From Leisingera aquimarina DSM 24565 (GTDB taxonomy: Bacteria; Pseudomonadota; Alphaproteobacteria; Rhodobacterales; Rhodobacteraceae), in NCBI RefSeq assembly GCF_000473165.1, contig NZ_KI421504.1:744596-808595 (forward strand): a DNA stretch of 64,000 nucleotides. The letters are read 5' to 3'. Each line of letters starts with the position of its first letter. Positions within the stretch are counted from its first letter, which is position 1. Below the pieces are notes generated by a model. It saw only the letters and a program-made list of their open reading frames with translations, had not been told where the DNA came from and did no database searches. The position numbers and the translations under genes were made by a program. Below are positions 27,086 through 36,435 of this stretch, in pieces.

Positions 27086-27100
27086 ATTGGATCCAATATT
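27086..27100. promoter_or_regulatory. Palindromic site upstream of the fold-IV aminotransferase gene
   Basis: ATTGGATCCAAT (27086-27097) is a perfect 12-bp palindrome. Extended, GGATCCAATATT (27089-27100) is identical to a 12-base sequence upstream of the kinase/M23/PLP-enzyme fusion gene. It lies 27 bases before the start codon. It could be an operator for a GntR/MocR-like regulator or part of a promoter; the binder is unknown. Confidence 0.4.
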
Positions 27101-27127
27101 ACTAACGTGCCGGCAAAGGAGGATCCC

Positions 27128-28036
27128 ATGACTGAAAAGATGAGCACTCACCAGGCTGAAGAAGATCAGCGCAACGAAGAAATCCTGATCTATCTGAATG
27201 GAAAAACTGTCCCCAAGGCTGAGGCCAAGGTGAGCGTTTATGACAGCGGTTTTATGCTGGGGGACGGTGTGTGGGAAGGGTTGCGGCTGTACAACGGAAC
27301 CTGGGCCTTCATGGACGAGCATCTGGACCGGCTGTTTGAGGCCGCCAAGGCGATTGACCTGGATATCGGGTTGGATAGGGAGGGCGTGAAAACTGCCGTG
27401 TTGGAGACACAGAAAGCCAATGGCATGATCACTGATGCCCATGCCCGGTTGATGGTTACACGCGGAGTAAAAACGCGCCCCTTCCAGCACCCTTCGCTGT
27501 CGCAGCAAGGCCCGACCATGACCATTATTATGGAGCATTCCCGCCCCAACCTGCCACGCCCGATTAAACTGGCCACAGTGCCGCATATCCGCGGGCTGCC
27601 GATGACACAGGACCCCAAACTGAATTCCCACTCCAAGCTGAACTGCATTATCGCCTGCATCGCCGCCGAGAAGGCCGGCGCGGATGAAGCGCTGATGCTG
27701 GATGTGAATGGTTTTGTGAACACCACAAATGCCTGCAACTTTTTCATTGTGCGCAGGGGAGAGGTTTGGACTTCGACCGGGGATTACTGCATGAATGGCA
27801 TTACCCGGCAGAAAGTGATCGACTTGTGTCGCGCCAACAGTATTCCGGTTCACGAGCGGAACTATTCTTTGGTGGATGCATACGGCGCCGACGAAGCCTT
27901 CCTGACCGGCACTTTCGGGGCACAGACTCCGGTGGGCAGGATCGACGGACGGCAGATTGGCAGCGGGCAAATGGGGCCCATGACTGAACGCCTTCGTGCT
28001 CTCTACAAGGATCTGATTGAAAGGGAGTGTGCCTGA
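27128..28036 (+). CDS. Fold-type IV PLP aminotransferase (branched-chain / D-amino-acid type)
   Basis: A 302-residue class-IV aminotransferase. The segment VYDSGFMLGDGVWEGLRLYNG (about 37-57) is the family N-terminal motif, and the PLP Lys lies in DPKLNSHSKLN (162-172). GTFGAQTPVGRIDGR is the phosphate-binding C-terminal part. Substrates in this family range from branched-chain amino acids to D-amino acids and aminodeoxychorismate; sequence alone does not decide. The ATG at 27128 follows AAAGGAGG. Its TGA overlaps the ATG of the sulfotransferase gene by one base, so the two are translationally coupled. Confidence 0.85.
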   Translation: MTEKMSTHQAEEDQRNEEILIYLNGKTVPKAEAKVSVYDSGFMLGDGVWEGLRLYNGTWAFMDEHLDRLFEAAKAIDLDIGLDREGVKTAVLETQKANGMITDAHARLMVTRGVKTRPFQHPSLSQQGPTMTIIMEHSRPNLPRPIKLATVPHIRGLPMTQDPKLNSHSKLNCIIACIAAEKAGADEALMLDVNGFVNTTNACNFFIVRRGEVWTSTGDYCMNGITRQKVIDLCRANSIPVHERNYSLVDAYGADEAFLTGTFGAQTPVGRIDGRQIGSGQMGPMTERLRALYKDLIERECA

Positions 28037-28749
28037 TGCGGATTGCAATGTGGTCCGGGCCGCGGAATCTGTCGACGGCGATGATGTATGCCTTTGGCAA
28101 CCGCGGTGATTGCGCGGTGGTGGATGAACCGTTTTATGCGGCCTATCTGGCGATGACCGGCCTCAATCACCCGATGCGAGCGGAAATTCTGGAAAGCCAG
28201 TCGCGGGAACCGGACGAGGTAGCAAAGGCGCTGCTGGCGCAGGTCCCAAGCGCCAGGCCCTACTACTACCAAAAACATATGACACAGCACATGATCCCCG
28301 GTGTTCCGCGCCAGTGGATGCGAGAGGTCACAAATGTTTTCCTGATCCGTCATCCGGCACGAGTGATAGCTTCTTATGCCGTGAAACGGGAAAATCCCAC
28401 GCTGGAGGACATTGGGTTCCGCCAACAGGCGGAGCTGATCGAGCTGGTACGCAGCTGGGGACATGCACCGGTTGTCGTGGACAGCCATGACATTCGGAAG
28501 GATCCGGCAGGCAAACTGGAACAGTTGTGCGAGACGCTCGGCATGCCGTATTCCCCGAAGATGCTGACCTGGCCAAGGGGCGGACACAAAGACGATGGCG
28601 TGTGGGCGGCGCACTGGTACGGTGCGGTCTGGAATTCAACCGGTTTTGCCGGCCCGGAAGGTTCGCTGCCGGAGGTGCAGGAAGACCTGCAGCCCGTGCT
28701 GCAGGCGGCGCTGCCTTTATATGAGCAGATGAAGGCAGCGAGAATCTGA
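28036..28749 (+). CDS. Sulfotransferase-family protein
   Basis: A 237-residue protein. MWSGPRNLSTAMMYAF (5-20) resembles the 5'-phosphosulfate-binding loop of PAPS-dependent sulfotransferases, and FLIRHPARVIASY is like the 3'-phosphate motif with a conserved Arg. The acceptor is unknown. The ATG shares a base with the stop of the aminotransferase, implying a joint pathway on an amino or hydroxy compound. Some databases call such proteins aminotransferases because of fusions elsewhere; nothing in this sequence supports that. Confidence 0.78.
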   Translation: MRIAMWSGPRNLSTAMMYAFGNRGDCAVVDEPFYAAYLAMTGLNHPMRAEILESQSREPDEVAKALLAQVPSARPYYYQKHMTQHMIPGVPRQWMREVTNVFLIRHPARVIASYAVKRENPTLEDIGFRQQAELIELVRSWGHAPVVVDSHDIRKDPAGKLEQLCETLGMPYSPKMLTWPRGGHKDDGVWAAHWYGAVWNSTGFAGPEGSLPEVQEDLQPVLQAALPLYEQMKAARI

Positions 28750-28750
28750 G

Positions 28751-28818
28751 GGGAGAAGGGGGCGTTGCCCCCTCGCGCCTGCGGCGCTCACCCCCAGGAT
28801 GTTTTCAGTCAGAAGAAG
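28751..28818 (+). repeat. REP-like palindromic element, copy A
   Basis: AGGGGGC-GTT-GCCCCCT is a perfect hairpin at 28757-28773. A second small GCGC..GCGC palindrome follows, then CCCCCAGGATGTTTTCAGTCAGAAGAAG in two parts ending at 28818. Same architecture as the element at 26250-26312, opposite orientation, again between convergent genes. No long T-run follows, so classic termination is doubtful. Confidence 0.55.
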
Positions 28819-28822
28819 AGGC

Positions 28823-29107
28823 TCAGCCGATCAGTTTGCCCAGTTTCATGGCAACACCCATGTCGCCGGAGATTTTTATTTTTCCCATCACTACGGCCGT
28901 CATCGGGTTGAGCTTGCCGGTGAGAAGCTTTTTCAGGTTCTCTCTGGAAAGCTGAAGCGTGCAGTCGGTGTCACAGTCATAGGTGCTGGCACCGCCTTCG
29001 GCGAGCACGATAACGCCATCCTCCCCACAGTCGAATTTCAGCGTGCCGTCAAAGCTCTTTCCAGCCAGACCTGTCCGGATGTCCTCGGCGATGTCCTGAA
29101 GTGCCAT
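28823..29107 (-). CDS. SCP2 sterol-binding-domain protein
   Basis: A 94-residue single-domain protein of the SCP2 family. It begins MALQDIAEDIRTGLAGKSFDGTL in two typical parts and ends MGKIKISGDMGVAMKLGKLI (about 74-93), the conserved C-terminal helix. SCP2 domains bind lipids or acyl-CoA; in roseobacters the short forms have no known partner. It lies alone on the minus strand with a 79-bp gap to the DUF1810 gene upstream. Confidence 0.88.
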   Translation of the reverse strand: MALQDIAEDIRTGLAGKSFDGTLKFDCGEDGVIVLAEGGASTYDCDTDCTLQLSRENLKKLLTGKLNPMTAVVMGKIKISGDMGVAMKLGKLIG

Positions 29108-29186
29108 ATGTTCCTCCCTTGCTCGCGGTGAGGGTTAGGCACGTTAGGGATACCGGGCAATAGTGACCAAAGGGGAGGGCGCCGGG

Positions 29187-29647
29187 TTACGTCCCGGCAA
29201 GAGCTGCCTTGGTCAGTGGACAGGGCTGACCGCCATAGAAGATCTCAAGCACCTGCCGGAATTCCGCCGGCGCACTGGGCACAGCTGCAAACAACGTCAT
29301 CGAAGAGCGCAGTTTCTTGGCGTCGGTACTGCCGAGGATTTGCACGGGATCTGAACCCTGATGCTGCAGCATCAGACGGCTGGCGTCCACCAAGCGGCTG
29401 CGCAGCTTTTCGTGGTTCAGATAGGCTGTGGCCTCGGCCAGGTCTTCGATCCCGTAAAGCTGTGCCATGTGCGATTGGCCCAGTTCGGCCAATTGGGGAA
29501 AGACGAACCACATCCAGTGGCTCGTCTTTTGTCCTGCGGAGAGTTCAGCCAGTACAGCCGCCCAAACGGTGTCCTGAGCCTCGACGAACATTTCCAGCTC
29601 TTCCGCGAAATCGTCTTCGAATTCGCCGTCAATATCGTCGTAATCAC

Positions 29648-29651
<4 letters not shown>
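29187..29651 (-). CDS. DUF1810-family protein
   Basis: A 154-residue protein. Its core from about residue 18 ([22 protein letters not shown]) with [11 protein letters not shown] (44-54) and SHMAQLYGI is the DUF1810 signature. The function of the family is unknown. The first 18 residues are strongly acidic and could be a species-specific extension. It overlaps the argG stop by 4 bp (ATGA) and so lies in an argG operon, though no metabolic link is evident. Confidence 0.88.
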
Positions 29652-30874
<1,223 letters not shown>

Positions 30875-31011
30875 GGAATTCCCTCTCAGGTCAGAACGCC
30901 TGCGGCGTAGCGGGTTTTGTCCGGAAGGGCAAGGTTAACTGGGGTTTCGTGCAGAGTCGGCTGCAACTATGGTCCGCGCCAGATGTGGTTTTCAAATTGG
31001 AGCAGATTTTG

Positions 31012-31776
31012 ATGAAACCTTGGGCGCTGTTCAGTCATTCAGTGGGAATGCTGGCACGGAATTTTGGTGATATGCTGCGGGTGTTTTTGGTTCCCACGCT
31101 GCTGATTGCGGCACTATTTGCGACTTTTTTTAAAATGACGGGTTTGTGGGGCATCCTGCAATGGGGTGTAATGACACCGCTGCCGGAAAATTCAGGCTTA
31201 AGCGGCCCGCTGTTCCTGGTCGCAATGTTTTCGCTCTTGATTGGGATGTGGAGTGTGGTTTCCTGGCACCGCTTTGTTCTGCTTGAGGAAATGCCGCAGG
31301 GCTGGCTGCCGGGTTTGGAAGGCGGTCGCGTGATGGCCTACTTTGGACGGTCTGTGCAGATTGCGCTGGTTCTTTTGTGCATGATGATTCCTGTGCTGCT
31401 GATGGTTCTTCTAGTAACAACACTGCTTAGCGGGGCAGGGGCGGCAGTTCTGCAATTGGCCAACCTGCCGATTGCAATTTTTGTCACCTATCTGGTTCTC
31501 AGGCTTTCAGTGATCCTGCCGGCGGCAGCGTTGGGAGCGGACATGGGGCTGCGCGAAGCTTGGAACTCCACTGGAAACGCTTTTGGTGACCTTCTGGGTT
31601 TGGCTGCCATATTGGTTGCAGCACAATACGCAGCCCAATTCGCTGCCGAAGCGCTGGCGGCATCCCCATCGTTGGCTTTTGGTGTCTCACTCCTCGTATC
31701 AGCTGCCTTGGCCCTTTTGAACATCAGCCTGCTGACCACCCTTTACGGCCACTACGTCGAAGGTCGTCCGGTCTGA
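31012..31776 (+). CDS. Integral membrane protein of unknown function
   Basis: A 254-residue protein with about five or six hydrophobic segments, for example VFLVPTLLIAALFATFF (about 24-40), VALVLLCMM-like IALVLLCMMIPVLLMVLLV (about 120-138), and a final helix. No catalytic motif was recognised. The ATG at 31012 has GGAG eight bases before it; an earlier frame start at 30949 adds 21 unlikely residues. The repeated pattern of paired helices with a Trp-His loop (VVSWHRFVLLEE) resembles small roseobacter membrane proteins annotated as hypothetical. Downstream is ilvA. Confidence 0.7.
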   Translation: MKPWALFSHSVGMLARNFGDMLRVFLVPTLLIAALFATFFKMTGLWGILQWGVMTPLPENSGLSGPLFLVAMFSLLIGMWSVVSWHRFVLLEEMPQGWLPGLEGGRVMAYFGRSVQIALVLLCMMIPVLLMVLLVTTLLSGAGAAVLQLANLPIAIFVTYLVLRLSVILPAAALGADMGLREAWNSTGNAFGDLLGLAAILVAAQYAAQFAAEALAASPSLAFGVSLLVSAALALLNISLLTTLYGHYVEGRPV

Positions 31777-31848
31777 TCTCTGGTATTCTTATGTATGCTT
31801 TGCACCTGCCCCTTGTCTTGGGGGCGGGCTTGCGCCACTGAATAATCC

Positions 31849-33075
31849 ATGAACGATTTCAAGAGCCAGGCCCGCGCCGCTGAACAGGCGATGCGCGATG
31901 TGTTTCCTGCAACTCCGTTGCAGCGCAATGTGCATCTATCCGAGCGTTTCGGCGCCGACATCTATCTGAAGCGTGAAGACCTGAGCCCGGTTCGGTCCTA
32001 CAAGATCCGCGGTGCGCTGAACGCGATGCGCAAGCAGCCGGATCAAGAGCTGTTTGTCTGCGCCTCGGCCGGCAACCACGCGCAAGGGGTCGCCTTCATG
32101 TGCCGCCACATGGGCAAGCGTGGGGTGATCTTCATGCCGGTCACCACGCCGCAACAGAAGATCCAGAAGACCCGGATGTTCGGCGGCGACCATATCGAAA
32201 TCCATCTTGTCGGCGACTATTTCGATATCTGTCTGGCTGCCGCACAGAAGTGGTGCGCCAAGGAAGGCGGCCATTTCCTGTCGCCATTTGACGATGCCGA
32301 TGTGATTGAAGGCCAGGCCTCCATCGCGGTGGAGATTGAGGCGCAGCTTGGCAAGGCGCCGGATCATGTCCTGCTGCCGGTAGGCGGCGGCGGCATGTCT
32401 GCCGGGGTCTCCTCATGGTTTGGTCAGGAAGTGCACAGCTTATTTATTGAACCTGACGGCGGTGCCTGTCTGCGGGCAGCGCTTGCCGCAGGTAAACCGG
32501 TTGCGCTGGAAAAGGTCGACACCTTTGTCGATGGCGCTGCAGTGGGGCGGATCGGCGCGCTGCCATTCGACATTCTGAAGGATGTGCCGCTGCCGGATGT
32601 TCTGGGCATTTCCGAGGACCGGATCTGCGCCACCATCATCGAGATGCTGAACGTGGAAGGCATCGTGCTGGAACCGGCCGGCGCGCTGTCGGTTGAAGCG
32701 CTGCAGGATGTGCGCTCCTGGATCCGCGGCAAGACAGTGGTTTGCGTTACATCCGGGGGCAACTTTGATTTTGAACGTCTGCCAGAGGTCAAAGAACGGG
32801 CGCAGCGCTATTCTGGAGTGAAGAAGTACTTCATCTTGCGGCTGCCGCAGCGGCCTGGTGCGCTGAAAGAGTTTCTTGGTATCTTAGGCCCGGAGGACGA
32901 CATCGCCCGCTTTGAATACATGAAGAAGTCCGCCCGCAATTTCGGCTCGGTGCTGATCGGAATTGAGACCAAGCGGCCGGAGAATTTTGAGCAGTTGTTT
33001 GCGCGGTTGGATGCGGCTGGGATGACCTTCACCGACATCACTCAGGACGAGACGCTGGCGCAATTTGTGATCTGA
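31849..33075 (+). CDS. ilvA: Threonine ammonia-lyase (short form, ACT-like tail)
   Basis: A 408-residue PLP enzyme that deaminates threonine to 2-oxobutyrate for isoleucine synthesis. The PLP Lys is K52 in RSYKIRGALNAM; SAGNHAQGVA and the phosphate loop GGGGMSAG are present. A C-terminal ACT-like domain starts near residue 325 (KKYFILRLPQRPGALKEFL), giving the single-domain form seen in Gram-positives and many alphaproteobacteria. A GC hairpin (CCTGCCCC...GGGGGCGGG, about 31806-31829) precedes the gene, without a leader peptide that I could see. Confidence 0.95.
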   Translation: MNDFKSQARAAEQAMRDVFPATPLQRNVHLSERFGADIYLKREDLSPVRSYKIRGALNAMRKQPDQELFVCASAGNHAQGVAFMCRHMGKRGVIFMPVTTPQQKIQKTRMFGGDHIEIHLVGDYFDICLAAAQKWCAKEGGHFLSPFDDADVIEGQASIAVEIEAQLGKAPDHVLLPVGGGGMSAGVSSWFGQEVHSLFIEPDGGACLRAALAAGKPVALEKVDTFVDGAAVGRIGALPFDILKDVPLPDVLGISEDRICATIIEMLNVEGIVLEPAGALSVEALQDVRSWIRGKTVVCVTSGGNFDFERLPEVKERAQRYSGVKKYFILRLPQRPGALKEFLGILGPEDDIARFEYMKKSARNFGSVLIGIETKRPENFEQLFARLDAAGMTFTDITQDETLAQFVI

Positions 33076-33084
33076 AGCCGGAGA

Positions 33085-33408
33085 TCAGAACTTTTCGGAC
33101 AGACCTGTCAGAAAGGCGGACTTGGACGTTTCGAAGTTGGCAATGATTGCAGGGATGTCGACATCTTCAGTCTTCCCGTGCGCGGACTTCTGCTCACCTT
33201 TCAGGCACAATGCGGAGAACTCTTCAAACCCGAGGTTGAGTGCGCTGCCTTTCAGGAAATGCAGGTCCTGTTCCAGCTGGCTGTGATCGCCGCCTTGAAG
33301 CTTGCCGATTACTTCTTCAACCTCTTCAAGAAAGATTTCAACAACTTCGCCAAAGTCCTCGGCGCCTACTTCTTCGCGCAGCTCAGTTACACGCGGCCAG
33401 TCTATCAT
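33085..33408 (-). CDS. Histidine phosphotransfer (Hpt) domain protein
   Basis: A 107-residue all-helical protein. LHFLKGSALNLGF (49-61) contains the phospho-accepting His (H50) and the Lys/Gly/Ser pattern of Hpt domains. It has no kinase or receiver part, so it must work with partner proteins. The divergent neighbour, 160 bp away, is a receiver-PP2C phosphatase, which makes a His-Asp phosphorelay between them plausible. This is different from the CtrA-pathway ChpT protein, which is longer. Confidence 0.88.
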   Translation of the reverse strand: MIDWPRVTELREEVGAEDFGEVVEIFLEEVEEVIGKLQGGDHSQLEQDLHFLKGSALNLGFEEFSALCLKGEQKSAHGKTEDVDIPAIIANFETSKSAFLTGLSEKF

Positions 33409-33568
33409 GTGTAATGTCCTTACGATGTTTTGCCATGAGCGATTTCTTAAGTTGAATGCAGTAAAAATATAGTGAAATAAAGGAGGAAGCTCAAATTTTA
33501 GGTTTCACCGCCTGTTAAATTTCTGGACCGATAGTATCACAAGATCGTCTGATTTTGCCATTTGTGAG

Positions 33569-34849
33569 GTGCCTTCGGTGCTGCCAGAAAGTTCGATGGA
33601 CAACGAGGACCACACAGTGGCCGGATCAATACGCCGTGTGCTGGTTGTTGATGACAGCCGCCTGCAAAGACGCATTCTAGTTGCTTCTCTCAAGAAATGG
33701 GGATTTGAGGTCGTCGAGGCTGAGAGCGGCGAGGCCGCGATGGAGATATGCCAGACAGAAACTCCTGACCTGATCCTCAGCGACTGGATGATGCCGGGCA
33801 TGAACGGGCTGGAGTTCTGCCGCGCGTTCCGTACCCGCTCCAGCGAGGAGTATGCTTACTTCATCTTGCTGACCTCAAAGAGCGAAAAGAACGAGGTTGC
33901 AGAAGGGCTTGATGCAGGTGCCGATGATTTCCTGACCAAGCCGGTCAGCTCGGATGAACTGCGAGCGCGAATTTCCGCAGGTGAGCGTATCCTGAGAATG
34001 CAAAGGGAACTGTCCGAGAAGAACCGTATCGTGTCCGAAACCCTGGGGGAATTGCAGCGGGTTTACGATGCGATCGACAAAGACCTGATTCAAGCCCGAA
34101 AGATTCAGGAATCACTGGTACCGGAACTGTCCAAGGATTTCGGATCCTCCACCGTCAGCCTCCTGCTGAAACCTTGCGGCCATATTGGCGGTGATCTGGT
34201 GGGAATGTTCTCTCCAGGCGTGAACCGAATCGGCTTCTATTCTATCGACGTGTCCGGTCACGGCATCACTTCGGCGATGATGACAGCGCGTCTCGGTGGC
34301 TATCTGTCCTCGAATTACTTCGATCAGAATGTCGGGATGGAAAAACGCTTCAACCGGTTTTATGCGCTGCGCCAGCCGGAGGAAGTTGCCAGCCTGCTGA
34401 ATGCACGGCTGATCGCTGATACCGGGATCGAAGAGTACTTCACCATGGCCTATTGCATCGCCGATTTGCGCAGCGGTGTTGTTAAGATGGTGCAAGCAGG
34501 CCACCCGCACCCGCTGTTGCTGCGCAAGAACGGTGAACTGGAGTTCATCGGTAAGGGTGGTGTGCCGGTGGGGCTGGTTCCCGATATCGGCTACAGCCAG
34601 GAAGAATTTGTCATGGAACGTGGCGACCGCCTGCTGCTGTTCTCAGACGGTTTTACAGAGGCGCGGCTGGAAGACGGTTCGATGCTAGAGCCGGAAGGTC
34701 TGCTGGAGCTGGTTCAAAAATGCGGGTCAGAGCAAAGCAGTAAGGAATTTCTGGATGATCTTTACTGGCATCTGACACAAGTTATGAGCAAGGAACACGG
34801 GCTTGAGGATGACGTCTCGGCCACATTGTTCGAGTATCAGGGTCCGTAA
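33569..34849 (+). CDS. Response regulator with PP2C/SpoIIE-type serine phosphatase output
   Basis: A 426-residue protein. The receiver domain (about 22-140) has the acidic pair D28/D29, phospho-acceptor D72 (LSDWMMPG), T102 and K124. A short coiled linker (about 140-175) leads to the PP2C domain with GGDLVG, DVSGHG, SDGFTEAR and EDDVSATL metal-binding motifs. Such proteins dephosphorylate anti-sigma-factor antagonists in partner-switching systems; RbaY of Rhodobacter capsulatus has this layout. A GTG at 33569 or ATG at 33596 may be the start. The anti-sigma pair is not in this window. Confidence 0.92.
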   Translation: MPSVLPESSMDNEDHTVAGSIRRVLVVDDSRLQRRILVASLKKWGFEVVEAESGEAAMEICQTETPDLILSDWMMPGMNGLEFCRAFRTRSSEEYAYFILLTSKSEKNEVAEGLDAGADDFLTKPVSSDELRARISAGERILRMQRELSEKNRIVSETLGELQRVYDAIDKDLIQARKIQESLVPELSKDFGSSTVSLLLKPCGHIGGDLVGMFSPGVNRIGFYSIDVSGHGITSAMMTARLGGYLSSNYFDQNVGMEKRFNRFYALRQPEEVASLLNARLIADTGIEEYFTMAYCIADLRSGVVKMVQAGHPHPLLLRKNGELEFIGKGGVPVGLVPDIGYSQEEFVMERGDRLLLFSDGFTEARLEDGSMLEPEGLLELVQKCGSEQSSKEFLDDLYWHLTQVMSKEHGLEDDVSATLFEYQGP

Positions 34850-34927
34850 ACCAGTCAGATTGGTTGTCTGATGTTGTCCTGGCCGCGGCTGGGATGTTGC
34901 TTTTTCAGCTGTAGACTTCTCAATTTC

Positions 34928-35371
34928 TTACAACCGGGCTGCCAGTTTGGCTGCGAAATGCCGGTCGCCAGCATTGCCCAGCCGGAGGGCGGCTTCCTGC
35001 GGGGTGACCCACAGTGCTTCATGCTCTTCTTCTGCAGGCGGGCCAATCCGGCGCAATGGGCGGGCGATGTAGATATGGCAAATTTTTTCGGCCCAAAGAG
35101 CGTACTCTGGCATATAGGCAAACCGCCGGAACACACCCATCTTGCGCGGCGTGGCAATCTTCCAGCCGGTTTCCTCATAAACCTCTCTGTGCAGTGCGGG
35201 AATTGGCGACTCACCTGGATCGATACCCCCTCCTGGCAGTTGCAGGTCTGGATGAGGAGCATACTGGCAAGTGATCAGCAGCTTGCCGTCCCGCGGCAGC
35301 AGAGCATAGGCGCCCGGACGCATCCGGTAACGCTGGCCGTTCTCCGGTGTCTTACCAAATCGCCTGATCAC
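34928..35371 (-). CDS. Nudix hydrolase
   Basis: A 147-residue Nudix protein. The box G-x5-E-x7-REVxEExG is met by GGIDPGESPIPALHREVYEETG (in two parts from about residue 48 to 69). It opens with YRMRPGAYALLPRDGKLLIT, a form common in alphaproteobacterial Nudix enzymes of unknown substrate. It stands alone, convergent with the receiver-PP2C gene and divergent from hslO by about 78 bp. Confidence 0.88.
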   Translation of the reverse strand: MIRRFGKTPENGQRYRMRPGAYALLPRDGKLLITCQYAPHPDLQLPGGGIDPGESPIPALHREVYEETGWKIATPRKMGVFRRFAYMPEYALWAEKICHIYIARPLRRIGPPAEEEHEALWVTPQEAALRLGNAGDRHFAAKLAARL

Positions 35372-35383
35372 GGGCTGGCCCCT

Positions 35384-35411
35384 TCACTCCAGTATCAATT
35401 CTCCTATATAG
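35384..35411 (+). promoter_or_regulatory. Putative promoter of hslO
   Basis: TTCACT (35384-35389) and TATATA (35406-35411) with a 16-bp spacer, 38 bases before the hslO ATG. The match is moderate and the site was found by eye. Confidence 0.35.
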
Positions 35412-35448
35412 CCCCGGTATGCCAATCCCCGGCGCGTAAGGAAACCCC

Positions 35449-36435
35449 ATGACACTTGGTTCGAAAATCGCGTGGGACGACACCGTCCTGCCCTTCCAGC
35501 TTGATGCATCGGACATGCGCGGCCGCGTTGCGCGGCTGGACGGCGTGCTGGATGGCATCCTGAAACAGCATGATTACCCGCCAGTGGTTGAGGCGCTGGT
35601 CGCCGAGATGGCGCTGTTGACGGCGCTGATCGGGCAGACGATTTCCCTGCGCTGGAAGCTGTCGTTGCAGGTGCAGTCCAAGGGCGCTGTGCGGATGATC
35701 GCGACCGACTATTATGCGCCGCAAAAAGAAGGTGAAATCGGCCGGATCCGTGCCTACGCAAGCTTCGACCGTGACCGGATTACGGATAGCGACCCCTTTG
35801 ATCAGGTTGGAGAAGGGTACTTTGCAATCATGATCGACCAAGGCAAAGGCACCAAGCCGTACCAGGGCATCACCCCGTTGTCTGGCGGGTCGCTGCGCGC
35901 CTGTGCCGAGGCCTATTTTGCGCAATCCGAACAGCTGCCGACCATGTTCAAAATGAGCTTTGGAAAATCATCCGAGCCCGGAGTTGACGAGCATTGGCGC
36001 GCGGGCGGCATCATGCTGCAGAGCATGCCCAAAGCGTCACCCTTTGCTGCGCAAAGCGAAGGGTCGGGTGAAGTTCTGCAGGCCAGCGATTTGGTGTCCG
36101 GTGATCAGGAAGAAAACTGGAACCGGGCCACAATGTTGTTGAATACCGTGGAGGCATTGGAGCTGATCGGACCGTCAGTGTCCCCGACCGATCTGTTGAT
36201 CCGATTGTTTCACGAGGAACAACCGCGGGTCTACGATGTCCAGGCCGTTCGTTTCGGCTGCACCTGCTCCGAAGACCGAGTACGTCAAAGCCTGTCGATC
36301 TATTCGGCCAAAGACATTGGCACTATGACAAACGAAGATGGTCGGGTCACGGCGGATTGCCAGTTTTGCAGCGCGCATTACGATTTGGACCCGGAAAGCG
36401 TGGGTTTTGAAGCGGAAAACCCGCCCGGTGAGTGA
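35449..36435 (+). CDS. hslO: Redox-regulated chaperone Hsp33
   Basis: A 328-residue holdase that is switched on by oxidation. The C-terminal zinc/redox centre is present as FGCTCSEDRV and DCQFCSAHY, giving the CxC plus CxxC arrangement. The N-terminal domain matches the family in length. Its stop overlaps the GTG of the downstream Nudix gene by 8 bp, and the CCA-adding enzyme follows, forming a three-gene operon. Confidence 0.95.
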   Translation: MTLGSKIAWDDTVLPFQLDASDMRGRVARLDGVLDGILKQHDYPPVVEALVAEMALLTALIGQTISLRWKLSLQVQSKGAVRMIATDYYAPQKEGEIGRIRAYASFDRDRITDSDPFDQVGEGYFAIMIDQGKGTKPYQGITPLSGGSLRACAEAYFAQSEQLPTMFKMSFGKSSEPGVDEHWRAGGIMLQSMPKASPFAAQSEGSGEVLQASDLVSGDQEENWNRATMLLNTVEALELIGPSVSPTDLLIRLFHEEQPRVYDVQAVRFGCTCSEDRVRQSLSIYSAKDIGTMTNEDGRVTADCQFCSAHYDLDPESVGFEAENPPGE

